From UTCHB3 sp964531325 (GTDB taxonomy: Bacteria > Bacteroidota > Ignavibacteria > Ignavibacteriales > Ignavibacteriaceae), in assembly GCA_964531325.1 (NCBI GenBank), contig CAZHCW010000017.1, forward strand, positions 23,018-87,017: a stretch of DNA of 64,000 nucleotides. The letters run 5' to 3'. This document shows positions 16,460-25,041 of the stretch, piece by piece (the stretch's first letter is position 1; the number at the start of each line of letters is the position of its first letter). The notes under the pieces were generated by a model. That model was not told where the DNA came from. It saw only the letters and a list, made by a program, of their open reading frames with translations, and made no database searches. The position numbers were made by a program, and so were the translations under genes.

Positions 16460-17011
16460 GTGTTTGATTGGTTCAAAAAGAAGAAAAAAAATGAAGAAGT
16501 GCCACAATATGATGTCACAAATCTAAAAGTAACAGACCTTCGAAGAGGATTTATTTTTGATTTGGAAGGCAAAAGTTGGGAAGTCACTAAAGAGTATGAA
16601 TACGACTGGGGTGATGACTTTTTTACTCTTGAATTCCAGATAAAATGTGTGGATGCCACCGCCTATCTTCATGTTGAAGAGGATGATGAGATCGAGATTA
16701 CCGTGACCAAGGAAGTTGAAATCAATAATATAGATAAATCACTTGTGGATGAAATTATTGAGCAAGAAAAACCAAGAAGAACCATCGAATTCGGTGGTCG
16801 AACTTTTTTTAGAAAAGCCGAAGCTGCGGGGAATTTTAGAGATCTTTCAGGTAACAACTGGGATCCTTTTATAAGTTGGGACTACAGGGATGAAACAGGC
16901 AAATATATACTTTCTATCGAACAATGGGGTGAAGATGAATTTGAAGCCAGTATCGGCAGAGTAGTGGATGAGTACGAAATTTCCAACATTTTCCCGGGAA
17001 TCATTAAATGA
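16460..17011 (+). CDS. DUF4178 domain protein
   Basis: A soluble acidic protein of 183 residues from the GTG at 16460. The DUF4178 assignment rests on the pattern 'VTDLRRGFIFDLEGKSWEVTKEYEYDWGDDFFTLEFQI' early in the protein and on its place between pspA and a DUF350 gene. It looks like a two-part beta-rich fold, with a second similar half near 'WDYRDETGKYILSIEQWGEDEFEASIG'. The frame is open back to an ATG at 16403, but that would place coding sequence through the GC-rich hairpin at 16409-16429. The GTG has GGAG eight bases upstream, so I prefer it. The stop overlaps the next start by four bases, indicating translational coupling. Function is unknown. Confidence 0.75.
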   Translation: MFDWFKKKKKNEEVPQYDVTNLKVTDLRRGFIFDLEGKSWEVTKEYEYDWGDDFFTLEFQIKCVDATAYLHVEEDDEIEITVTKEVEINNIDKSLVDEIIEQEKPRRTIEFGGRTFFRKAEAAGNFRDLSGNNWDPFISWDYRDETGKYILSIEQWGEDEFEASIGRVVDEYEISNIFPGIIK

Positions 17012-17742
17012 AAAAATTAATCCCAGTCGTTTTACTCTTATTGGCATTATCGGGTTGCGGCAAAGAATTTACAAAATCACCTGTTGACAATCTTATAACG
17101 AAACTCGACTCACAAAAAGTACCCATGTATTCAATTATTCTTGAGGATATGGAGGTTGATGGAACAGTATTTCAGGACTATAAACATAAATACCAGATTA
17201 TCCGTCAGTATGACTCCTTAAATATCAAAAGTGAAACAACTGACTGGATAGAAGTTAAAGAAGACTTTTTCTGGGAGAATGAAAATTATCTTGGGATGGA
17301 GATAGCCTCCAAGGGAAAAGATGGCAAAGTCTCAAAAGCAGTTGCTCCCGCCGGCTATAATAATTATGTGGGAAACAAACAATACGGGCAGTGGGTGAAT
17401 GGCAGTGGTGGTTCTTTTTGGCAGTTTTATGGTCAATATATGTTCATGAGTTCTATGTTGAACCTTGCCACCGGTTCTATCTTTCGGGGTGACTATGATG
17501 ACTACTCCCGCAACTACCGTGGTAGAAAACCATATTATGGTCCAAAAACGGGCAATTCTTACAAATATGGTACATACGGATCCTACACCAGCAAAACAAA
17601 ACCTGCAGGATTTGGTGACAAAATAAACAAGATTAAAAACGGCTCTCAGAGTTTTAAAGATAAAGTTAACAACAAAGTGTCTCGATCAACCGGAAGAGGA
17701 ACTCCTAATGTCCGGTCACGCGGCGGATCTGGAGGAAAATAA
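17008..17742 (+). CDS. putative lipoprotein of the PspA-polyamine operon
   Basis: A 244-residue exported lipoprotein. The signal 'MKKLIPVVLLLLALSGCG' ends in the lipobox LSGC, with Cys17 as the lipidated residue. The mature part has a beta-like first half (about 30-120). A Gly/Tyr/Trp-rich middle follows ('WVNGSGGSFWQFYGQYMF' and the Tyr-rich 'RGRKPYYGPKTGNSYKYGTY'), then a strongly basic Ser/Gly/Arg tail ending 'RSRGGSGGK'. I do not recognise the family. E. coli yjfM (DUF1190) is a lipoprotein with a Gly/Tyr/Phe-rich end at the comparable place, so it may be a functional analogue. It starts inside the end of the DUF4178 gene and its GGAGG end serves as the ribosome-binding site of the next gene. 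Confidence 0.75.
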   Translation: MKKLIPVVLLLLALSGCGKEFTKSPVDNLITKLDSQKVPMYSIILEDMEVDGTVFQDYKHKYQIIRQYDSLNIKSETTDWIEVKEDFFWENENYLGMEIASKGKDGKVSKAVAPAGYNNYVGNKQYGQWVNGSGGSFWQFYGQYMFMSSMLNLATGSIFRGDYDDYSRNYRGRKPYYGPKTGNSYKYGTYGSYTSKTKPAGFGDKINKIKNGSQSFKDKVNNKVSRSTGRGTPNVRSRGGSGGK

Positions 17743-17743
17743 G

Positions 17744-18589
17744 ATGATTCTCGACAGATTAGTAACCATGTTGATCTATTTTGGTGCAAGCCTTATTCTG
17801 CTTCTGTTGGGAATGGTGGCATTCAGGATTTTTAACTTTAAAGCGGATGTAAAAGATGAACTTGTTGAAAAAGACAACTTCGCTTTCGCATTGGTTTATG
17901 CAAGTTACTTTGCAGGATTAATAATTGCCATTGGTGGAGTTTTTTGGGGTGAATCAAACGGTATTGTTGATGATTTAATCGATATATCGATCTATGGAAT
18001 TCTTGCAATACTTCTCCTTAATATTTCTTCCTACATCAATGATTGGTTGATTTTAAGAAAAATAGATGCTCCGAAGGAGATATTGGAAGATCGAAACGCG
18101 GGTACGGCTGTTGTTTTGGGAGCTTCTTATATAGCAACCGGTCTCGTGGTTGCCAGCGCAATCTCTGGTCAGGGCGGAAGTATATTCACTGCAATTGCTT
18201 TCTGGTTAATCGGGCAGACTGCACTTGTGCTCTTTTCTTATCTCTATCAATTGATAACCCCCTACGACTATCTTAAAGAGATTGAACAGGATAATGTTGC
18301 GGCAGGAACTGCTTTTGCAGGAATTCTCATTGCTATTTCTGTTATTATCAATCAGGCAATGTTTGGTGATTTTCAGGGTTGGGAAACCTTTGGATTTGAT
18401 GTACTTCTAAATATTGCGCTCGGAGTGATATTCCTGCCGTTGGTAAGAATTCTTACCGATCAAGTGATAATTCCGGGTAAAAGATTGAGTCAGGAAATAG
18501 CCGGGCAGACAATTCCCAATGTTGGGGCGGGATTGATTGAAGCTGTTGTATATATCGGAGCTGCCTTACTGATAGTGTGGGCACTTTAG
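17744..18589 (+). CDS. DUF350 family inner-membrane protein (YjfL-like)
   Basis: A 281-residue polytopic membrane protein of the DUF350/YjfL family. It shows about eight hydrophobic segments that read as tandem DUF350 units: 'FAFALVYASYFAGLIIAIGG' near residue 45 and 'AAGTAFAGILIAISVIINQA' near 190 are corresponding positions. The start at 17744 is chosen because GGAGG at 17731-17735 is ideally spaced and lies in the last codons of the preceding gene. An upstream in-frame ATG at 17708 would overlap that gene by 35 bases. DUF350 proteins have no firm biochemical role but recur beside PspA and polyamine-modifying enzymes. The following GTG start is four bases past this stop. Confidence 0.85.
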   Translation: MILDRLVTMLIYFGASLILLLLGMVAFRIFNFKADVKDELVEKDNFAFALVYASYFAGLIIAIGGVFWGESNGIVDDLIDISIYGILAILLLNISSYINDWLILRKIDAPKEILEDRNAGTAVVLGASYIATGLVVASAISGQGGSIFTAIAFWLIGQTALVLFSYLYQLITPYDYLKEIEQDNVAAGTAFAGILIAISVIINQAMFGDFQGWETFGFDVLLNIALGVIFLPLVRILTDQVIIPGKRLSQEIAGQTIPNVGAGLIEAVVYIGAALLIVWAL

Positions 18590-18593
18590 GTTA

Positions 18594-20126
18594 GTGAAGC
18601 GAACAAACCTTTTAAAGTATTGTATATTTGCTACAGGTCTCTCGGGAATTGTAGCTGAATATATACTTTCAACACTTGCTGCCTATTTTCTTGGTGATTC
18701 TGTCATCCAATGGACACTAATAGTTTCATTTATGCTCTTTTCAATGGGGGTAGGGAGTAGCTTAAGTAAATTTATAAAAACAAATTTGCTCGAAAAGTTT
18801 ATTACACTTGAGTTCATTTTATCTGTCCTTACCTCATTCTCAGCAGTAATAGTCTATTCAATTTCTTCATTTCCTGAATATCGTGGAATAGTGATTTATT
18901 CACTTTCAATTCTTATCGGGCTTTTGATCGGGCTTGAAATTCCTATAGTCACAAGATTAAATGAAGAATTTGAAGAGTTGAGAGTGAATATTGCAAATGT
19001 GCTTGAAAAAGACTATTATGGCAGTCTTTTTGGGGGTATCTTTTTTGCATTTGTGGGTTTGCCCATAATCGGATTGACATATACACCGTTTATTCTTGGT
19101 GCCGTTAACTTTTCGGTTGCGCTTCTTCTCTATTTTTCGTTAAGAGACAAATTTAAGCTCTCCAAGTCAAAAATGGGAATTGCTATTGCTTCGGTAGCAT
19201 TTTTAATAGTTTCGGGTGCAGTTTTTGCTAAACCGATCATTAAATTTTCCGAACAACTGAAATACCTCGATCAGATAGTTTATGAAGAACAATCAAAATA
19301 TCAGAAGATAGTTCTTACTCGATGGAAGGATTATCACTGGCTCTATCTGAATAACAGTGTACAATTCAGCAGTTATGACGAAGCAATGTATCATGAGCCG
19401 CTCGTCCATATTCCCATGCATTTATCAGGGAGTAGAAAAAATGTTTTGATATTGGGTGGAGGAGATGGTTGTGCTGTAAGGGAAGCATTAAAGTTTGGTG
19501 ATGTTGAAAAGATAACGCTTGTTGATATTGATCCCGCAATGACAGAGTTGGCAAAAAATAATGAGATTGTTACTGCTATTAACGACAGTTCGTTATTTAA
19601 CCCCAAGGTGGAAGTGGTAAATCTGGATGCATTCAATTATCTTGAAGGCGTCGATAAAATATTTGATGTTATCATTGCCGATTTTCCTGATCCAAAAAAT
19701 TCAGAATTGAGCAGGCTTTATTCGCTGGAATTTTTCAGTATAACAAAAAAACACTTGTCGGATGACGGGATGTTTATTACTCAGGCATGCAGTCCCTATT
19801 TTGCTCCCAAAGTTTTTAGTTGCATTGATACTACAATAAAAGCAGCCGGGTTTGGCACTCTTCGATTCAGGAATCATGTTCCAACGATGGGAGAGTGGGG
19901 ATTTATTCTTGCTTCCAAGAGGTTGGGTTCCAAAGAACTTGAAGAGCGATTTAATTTGATAAAGGTTCAAGAGAACAGAACCAAGTGGTTAAATAACAAT
20001 GTGTTAAAGGCGTTGATTTCATTTGGTAAATCTTACATTGATCCGGGATTTAAACCCGCTATCAACAATCTCACAGACCCGGTGTTATACCGCTATTTTG
20101 AAGACAGTGATTGGGGACTATATTAA
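18594..20126 (+). CDS. membrane-embedded polyamine aminopropyltransferase (spermidine synthase-like)
   Basis: 510 residues in two parts. Residues 1-210 contain about seven membrane helices ('GIVAEYILSTLAAYFLGDSVIQWTL' onward). Residues about 225-500 form a spermidine-synthase domain with the AdoMet-type loop 'GGGDG' at 288-292, the acidic 'LVDIDPAMTELA' strand end, and 'IIADFPDP' carrying the catalytic-type aspartate. The substrate-loop text 'HWLYLNNSVQFSSYDEAMYHEPLVH' is family-typical. The enzyme would transfer an aminopropyl group from decarboxylated AdoMet, which the divergent speH product can supply. The membrane half suggests the acceptor or product is used at the membrane. The start is a GTG, tightly coupled to the DUF350 gene. 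The protein is longer than soluble SpeE (about 290 residues) because of the membrane half. Confidence 0.88.
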   Translation: MKRTNLLKYCIFATGLSGIVAEYILSTLAAYFLGDSVIQWTLIVSFMLFSMGVGSSLSKFIKTNLLEKFITLEFILSVLTSFSAVIVYSISSFPEYRGIVIYSLSILIGLLIGLEIPIVTRLNEEFEELRVNIANVLEKDYYGSLFGGIFFAFVGLPIIGLTYTPFILGAVNFSVALLLYFSLRDKFKLSKSKMGIAIASVAFLIVSGAVFAKPIIKFSEQLKYLDQIVYEEQSKYQKIVLTRWKDYHWLYLNNSVQFSSYDEAMYHEPLVHIPMHLSGSRKNVLILGGGDGCAVREALKFGDVEKITLVDIDPAMTELAKNNEIVTAINDSSLFNPKVEVVNLDAFNYLEGVDKIFDVIIADFPDPKNSELSRLYSLEFFSITKKHLSDDGMFITQACSPYFAPKVFSCIDTTIKAAGFGTLRFRNHVPTMGEWGFILASKRLGSKELEERFNLIKVQENRTKWLNNNVLKALISFGKSYIDPGFKPAINNLTDPVLYRYFEDSDWGLY

Positions 20127-20188
20127 TTTGCTTCTCCCATATTAGCCCATATTAAGTGTTATTTTTTCAATAAATTTGAGATTTCTGC

Positions 20189-20710
20189 ATGTTTGAAGGA
20201 GTATTTGGTCCTGTAATCGTTGGACTATTGAGAGTTTGTGATGTTAGTCTGGGTACACTTAGAACAATTCTGGTGGTTCAAGGGAAAAAGTACCTTGCCG
20301 GATTTGTTGGATTTTTTGAAGCCGCAATTTGGGTAATCGCAATCAGTCAGATTTTTCAATATCTAAACGATAATCCTTGGATGATACTCGGCTATGCGAC
20401 AGGGTATGGAATGGGAAATATTGTCGGTATCTGGCTGGAACAGCAGATTGGTCTGGGGTTTGTACAAGTGAGTGTTGTTTCACTCCAAAAATCAGAAGAG
20501 ATAGCAGCCGAACTGAGGTCTTCCTCGTTTGGTGTAACAACAATTCCTGCTGTTGGTTTAACCGGTGGCACCAACATGATAATGTCAGTGGTTGACAGGA
20601 AAAAGTTAAAAGGGATGATCAACCTTGTGGAATCAATTGACCCAAAAGCTTTTATTTCTGTTCAGTCATCGTTACCATACAGAGGTTACCGTCCCGGAGC
20701 AAGAATATAG
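20189..20710 (+). CDS. DUF2179/UPF0316 family membrane protein
   Basis: A 173-residue protein with three N-terminal membrane segments ('VFGPVIVGLLRVCDVSLGTL', 'LAGFVGFFEAAIWVIAISQIF', 'WMILGYATGYGMGNIVGIWL') and a soluble C-terminal DUF2179-like domain from about residue 90. The motif 'RVCDVSLGTLRTI' and 'GYGMGNIVGIWLEQQIGLGF' are typical of UPF0316. The biochemical role is unknown. It starts 62 bases after the aminopropyltransferase stop, without an intervening terminator. A TAAATTTG element at 20171-20178 lies too close to the ATG to be a sure promoter, so it may be the last gene of that operon or independent. Confidence 0.85.
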   Translation: MFEGVFGPVIVGLLRVCDVSLGTLRTILVVQGKKYLAGFVGFFEAAIWVIAISQIFQYLNDNPWMILGYATGYGMGNIVGIWLEQQIGLGFVQVSVVSLQKSEEIAAELRSSSFGVTTIPAVGLTGGTNMIMSVVDRKKLKGMINLVESIDPKAFISVQSSLPYRGYRPGARI

Positions 20711-20819
20711 AATATTGAATTAACAATTTCTTAACACTACAATCTAAGTCAATTTCCCTAATTTAATTTTAGTTTTACGATGTGAGTTTTTAATATTCTC
20801 ACATTTGTTCACTAATGAG

Positions 20820-22424
20820 ATGGAAATGGAAATTTATTACTTAATCATTGTTGTTGTCCTTTTTGCTCTTGCTCTTTCCGATCTTGTCTTTGGTGTCGCT
20901 AACGATGCAGTAAACTTTCTTAATTCTGCAATCGGTTCCAAAGTAGCTCCTCGTCACATTATCCTGATATTTGCCAGTTTGGGAGTTCTTGGTGGTGCCC
21001 TTTTTTCCAGTGGAATGATGGAAGTAGCAAGGAAAGGGTTGTTTCACCCTGAAATGTTCACTTTTGCACAGGTGATGGGGCTTTTTGTTGCAGTAATGTT
21101 TACCGATGTGCTGCTTCTTGATCTTTATAACACATTTGGATTGCCGACCTCCACAACAGTATCACTGGTTTTTGGTTTACTTGGTGCTGCCATGGGTACT
21201 GCTGCTTATAGTGTTATACAAACATCAGGTGGGCTTGATACGGTAATGTCTTACATCAACACCGATCGGGCTTTTCTCATAATAAGCGGAATTTTCCTTT
21301 CAGTTGTGATCTCTTTTAATGCTTCGTTTTTTGTTCAATACATAGTCAGAATAATCTTCACCTTTGATTACAAATCAAAAATGCCAAGATATGGTGCCAT
21401 TTTTGGTGCGATCGCATTTTCGATGATTACTTTTTTTCTTTTTACAAAAGGGATTAAAGGTTCGGTTTTTGAACACACGACGGTTGCTGAATGGATTTCA
21501 GCTAATAAATCGGAAAGTTTGTTGTTTTCATTTTCCGGCTTCTTTTTAATCTTTTTGGTCTTCAATAACCTCCTCAAATTCAACATTCTAAAACCACTCG
21601 TAATTGCCGGTACATTTGCATTGGCGTTTTCTTTTTCTGCAAACGACCTTGTGAATTTTATTGGAGTTCCACTTGCCGGATTTCAGGCTTTTCAGAGTGT
21701 GAGTTTTGATATGGATCCTTCAGGAAATATGATGGGAGCGCTTCACAATGAAGGCACCGTTCCATTTACGATCCTTATTTTCTCGGGTGCAGTGATGATT
21801 GTTACGATCTGGAAATCGAAAAAATCAAATTCTGTTACCAAAACTGAAGTTAATCTTTCGAGGCAAGGTAAAGGAAAAGAAAAGTTTAAAAAATCTGCAA
21901 TTGCCAAGGGTGTGGTTCAAGGCTCACTTTTTTTTCTTGATATGATTAAAGCTGTAGTTCCCGGCGTGGTTCAAAATTGGATTAATGGCAGGTTTGACAA
22001 AACCAAATACCAACCTGAAAGAGCATCAGACGGTAAGATGCCGGCTTTTGATCTTATCAGAGCTTCAGTAAACCTTGTGGTTGCATCCAGTCTTATTTCA
22101 TTCGGTACATCATTAAAATTGCCCCTCTCTACAACTTTTGTTACCTTCATCGTTGCAATGGGTTCGTCGCTTGCTGATAGAGCCTGGGAGAAAGATAATG
22201 TGGTAAATCGTGTAAATGGTGTAATCACTGTGGTTGGTGGTTGGTTTTTAACTGCCGTGTTCGCTTTGATGATTTCATTTATTTTTGCAATTATAATTTC
22301 CTTTGGTGGTTTGGCTGCCATCATGTTGATTTGTGCATTTGCTATATTTCTGATTTTCCGTACTCACAAATATCACGGTGAACAGGAGAAAAAAGAGGAA
22401 GAAGTAGAAAAAGTCGATTCCTAA
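20820..22424 (+). CDS. inorganic phosphate transporter (PiT family)
   Basis: A 534-residue inner-membrane phosphate symporter with about ten to twelve membrane helices. The two inverted PiT signature repeats are 'SDLVFGVANDAVNFLNSAIGS' near residue 20 and 'FSFSANDLVNFIGVPLAGFQA' near 280. The region from about 340 to 410 is a charged cytoplasmic loop ('NLSRQGKGKEKFKKSAIAKG'), giving a longer protein than E. coli PitA. The C-terminus is charged ('GEQEKKEEEVEKVDS'). Start choice is uncertain: TTG at 20805, ATG at 20820 and ATG at 20826 are all in frame and none has a strong ribosome-binding site. A terminator follows directly. No PhoU-like gene is adjacent. Confidence 0.9.
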   Translation: MEMEIYYLIIVVVLFALALSDLVFGVANDAVNFLNSAIGSKVAPRHIILIFASLGVLGGALFSSGMMEVARKGLFHPEMFTFAQVMGLFVAVMFTDVLLLDLYNTFGLPTSTTVSLVFGLLGAAMGTAAYSVIQTSGGLDTVMSYINTDRAFLIISGIFLSVVISFNASFFVQYIVRIIFTFDYKSKMPRYGAIFGAIAFSMITFFLFTKGIKGSVFEHTTVAEWISANKSESLLFSFSGFFLIFLVFNNLLKFNILKPLVIAGTFALAFSFSANDLVNFIGVPLAGFQAFQSVSFDMDPSGNMMGALHNEGTVPFTILIFSGAVMIVTIWKSKKSNSVTKTEVNLSRQGKGKEKFKKSAIAKGVVQGSLFFLDMIKAVVPGVVQNWINGRFDKTKYQPERASDGKMPAFDLIRASVNLVVASSLISFGTSLKLPLSTTFVTFIVAMGSSLADRAWEKDNVVNRVNGVITVVGGWFLTAVFALMISFIFAIIISFGGLAAIMLICAFAIFLIFRTHKYHGEQEKKEEEVEKVDS

Positions 22425-22450
22425 GTATCCTTAACAATTTTAGAAAAATA

Positions 22451-22477
22451 AAAAGCCGCAAGTTTGCGGCTTTTTTA
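22451..22477 (+). terminator. intrinsic terminator after the phosphate transporter
   Basis: AAAAGCCGCAA at 22451-22461 pairs with TTGCGGCTTTTTT at 22464-22476, a GC-rich stem followed by a T-run. It separates the transporter from the metal-efflux operon. Confidence 0.92.
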
Positions 22478-22586
22478 TTTTAATGCATCAAATTATTACT
22501 TTTAATAATTACTTTTCTGAATTTTTAAAGTTCGAATATAATGGTGAGCCTCATCCGGTACTGATATCAAACTATTCAAGGTTTTT

Positions 22587-23855
22587 ATGTGTAGAATTAT
22601 TCTTTATTCACTCTTTTTTTTCAATATTACGACAATTATATTTGCACAATCCGGTGCAACGGTGGAAGATACGAATATTGTTACCGTGAAAAGTGCTATT
22701 CGTTTGGCTGCCCAAAAAAATCCCGGTTTAAGAATATTGAAAGCTGAAATTGATAAGAAAAGAGGTGAATTAAAAAGCAACAGCGGGCTTCTTGATCCTG
22801 TAATTTCTTATAGTAGAGAGGGGGTTGGAAACAGCTCATTTTCTTCTTATGATGAACAGCGAATCGGGATAACTCAGGAAATTGAATTTCCGACCAAAAC
22901 TTCCTTTCTCGGGAAATCCTTACTTTCCGAGATTGAATCTCTTGAGCTTGAATATAAAAACAGAAGTCTTCTGCTTCGCGAAGAAATAAAGAAGCTCTAC
23001 TCAGAACTTCAATACGGACTCGAGATGCTTCACCTCGCTGAAAATGAATATCAAATCTCTCAACAACTGCTTGAAGCTGTTGAGCTCAAATACACATCGG
23101 GTGAGGCGACAAAAACAGAACTTCTGAAAGCTAAAATTCAAGCTGATGAGGCAAGGAACTCGATTTCAGAAGCGACAAATAATATGCATCGCTCAAGATA
23201 CTCTCTCTTTAATATGATTGGTCTCGCAACATCACAACAAAGATATTCAATCAAATTTCCCGATACACTTTATTACGAAGCTGTTGAAATTTCACAGGAA
23301 GATATTTTGAGTACATTTGTATCGATGCCCGGCGTACTCGCAAAAATGAAATCAATAGAATCGGCTCGGAATTACAAAGAATACGCCGGAAATTCATTTT
23401 ATCCCAATTTTTCACTCAGTTTGTTTGGACAGGATATGGGTTCCGGATTTAATTCATTCGGTTTCGAGGTGGGATTTTCTGTTCCACTTTGGTTTAGTAT
23501 GAACCAAAACGGCAAAATTGAAGAAGCCTCTGCCAACCTCGTTGCCAGTGAAGAGAGATACAGGGAAGAGTTGCTGCTTATGAAAAAGGAGGTTGAGATT
23601 GCGTGGCATGGTTACGAAGCTGCCAATATGAATATTGGTAGATTCATTGAAGGAATTTTGAGTGACAGTGAGGAATTGCTTCGACTGACGACGGAAGGCT
23701 ATAAATTGGGAGAAATTGATTTTTTGAATTTACTCGAGGCACAAAGAACCTACCTTTCAAGTTCAAAACGGTATTATGGTTATCTGCTCGACTATCAACA
23801 CCGTTTGATCGAACTCGAACGATTCTCAAATCGCGAATTTTTATATCATGAATAA
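22587..23855 (+). CDS. czcC: TolC-family outer-membrane channel of the Czc-type operon
   Basis: 422 residues with a signal peptide (about 1-20, ending in FAQ-SG) and two outer-membrane efflux repeats of long helices ('LLREEIKKLYSELQYGLEMLHLAENEYQISQQLLEAVELKYTSGEAT', then 'KKEVEIAWHGYEAANMN'). The 'YTSGEATKTELLKAKI' and 'YKLGEIDFLNLLEAQRTYL' turns are typical of CzcC/TolC members. Position 1 in a three-gene outer channel, adaptor, HME-type pump operon identifies it as the CzcC/CusC role. It overlaps the end of the next frame's earliest ATG, but the preferred adaptor start lies 13 bases past this stop. Confidence 0.88.
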   Translation: MCRIILYSLFFFNITTIIFAQSGATVEDTNIVTVKSAIRLAAQKNPGLRILKAEIDKKRGELKSNSGLLDPVISYSREGVGNSSFSSYDEQRIGITQEIEFPTKTSFLGKSLLSEIESLELEYKNRSLLLREEIKKLYSELQYGLEMLHLAENEYQISQQLLEAVELKYTSGEATKTELLKAKIQADEARNSISEATNNMHRSRYSLFNMIGLATSQQRYSIKFPDTLYYEAVEISQEDILSTFVSMPGVLAKMKSIESARNYKEYAGNSFYPNFSLSLFGQDMGSGFNSFGFEVGFSVPLWFSMNQNGKIEEASANLVASEERYREELLLMKKEVEIAWHGYEAANMNIGRFIEGILSDSEELLRLTTEGYKLGEIDFLNLLEAQRTYLSSSKRYYGYLLDYQHRLIELERFSNREFLYHE

Positions 23856-23868
23856 TGGAAAGCTGACG

Positions 23869-25038
23869 ATGAAATTTCAATTAACTTTATTTTCTTTGAT
23901 CTGGTTATCAGTTTTTGTTTTATCCGGCTGTTCAGGAGAAAAAGAACCCGCCCAAAACAAGAAAAAATCTACTTCTGTAAAAAAATATCAAGAAATTATT
24001 TTAACCGGCGAACAGTCTGATATCTTAAAGATTAAGATCGCAAAGGTTGAAAAAAAATCTCTGGATTACAGTCTGGTAGTAGCTTCCACTGTTTTCCCGG
24101 CTCCATCGAATGTAGCAAAAGTAAGTTCACCTATTAACGGCAGAGTTATCAAAAAATACAAAAATGATGGTGACCGGGTAGCTAAAGGAGATATTGTTTG
24201 TGAACTCGAAAGTCTTGAGTTTGCCGATCTTATCGCTGATCTGATAAAAGCAAAATCAGAACTTGGATTCCAAAAAAGTAAACTGGACAGAAATATCCAG
24301 TTGAAAGAGAAGGGGATAAGCACAGAAAGCAGGCTTGAGGAAATCAGGGCTGACTATGAACGGTCTGTGGCAGGAGTTGCAGCTACTAAAGCAAGGTTGC
24401 GTTCTGTGGGTGTTCCTGAGACTCAAATAGATCAATTTAATGCAAACAACATCAAGTATCCAGTATTAAAAGTTCTTAGTCCCATGTCAGGCATCATAAA
24501 CGAAGATTTGATTGTGCCCGGTCAGGCAGTAACCGCCTATGAAAATATGATGACAATCGTAAATCTTTCGAAGGTGCAGATCAGGGGATACATCGCACCG
24601 GAGGATCTGCGTCTGGTCGGTTCAGGAGACAAATTTATAGTTTACTCGAAAGATGACCCCGATCAATATTTGGAAGGATCAATCGGCACAATAAATCCCT
24701 CCATCGATGAAATGAACAAGTCGATAACGGTGAATTCGATAGTTGCTACGAAAAGGGAATGGCCCAAACCGGGACAGATATTAAGGATGGAGATATCAAC
24801 CGGAACCGAGGAACCTGTAATAGGGATTCCCCTGGAGTCGATTATTTATCAGGGTGAAGAACCTTTCGTTTTTGTAAAACAGAGTGATCTAAAATATATT
24901 TTGCGTCCCGTCAGGATAAAAAAGAGCACTGAAAAGATGGCAATCATTGAAGAGGGGCTTAATCCCGGTGAAGAGATAGCTGTAAGCAATGTTTTTGATC
25001 TTAAAGCACTTTCCAAAGCATCCGGTGAGGGGGAATAA
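23869..25038 (+). CDS. czcB: RND periplasmic adaptor (CzcB/CusB-type) lipoprotein
   Basis: 389 residues. A lipoprotein signal ends 'FVLSGCSG', with the lipidated Cys near residue 21. The mature part has the membrane-fusion order: beta-barrel strand, lipoyl-like half-motif ('VSSPINGRVIKKYKNDGDRVAKGDIVCELE'), helical hairpin ('KSKLDRNIQLKEKGISTESRLEEI'), second lipoyl half ('VLSPMSGIINEDLIVPGQAV') and barrel. It links the inner pump to the outer channel. ATG 23869 is chosen because GGAAAG sits about seven bases upstream. An in-frame ATG at 23848 overlaps czcC and would put seven polar residues before the signal peptide. The pump gene starts three bases after the stop. Confidence 0.88.
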   Translation: MKFQLTLFSLIWLSVFVLSGCSGEKEPAQNKKKSTSVKKYQEIILTGEQSDILKIKIAKVEKKSLDYSLVVASTVFPAPSNVAKVSSPINGRVIKKYKNDGDRVAKGDIVCELESLEFADLIADLIKAKSELGFQKSKLDRNIQLKEKGISTESRLEEIRADYERSVAGVAATKARLRSVGVPETQIDQFNANNIKYPVLKVLSPMSGIINEDLIVPGQAVTAYENMMTIVNLSKVQIRGYIAPEDLRLVGSGDKFIVYSKDDPDQYLEGSIGTINPSIDEMNKSITVNSIVATKREWPKPGQILRMEISTGTEEPVIGIPLESIIYQGEEPFVFVKQSDLKYILRPVRIKKSTEKMAIIEEGLNPGEEIAVSNVFDLKALSKASGEGE

Positions 25039-25041
25039 CTA

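Noticed and set aside
20171..20178. TAAATTTG as promoter of the DUF2179 gene.
   Set aside because: It is only 10 bases before the ATG and has no TTTG at the right distance upstream, so transcription would begin at or past the start codon.
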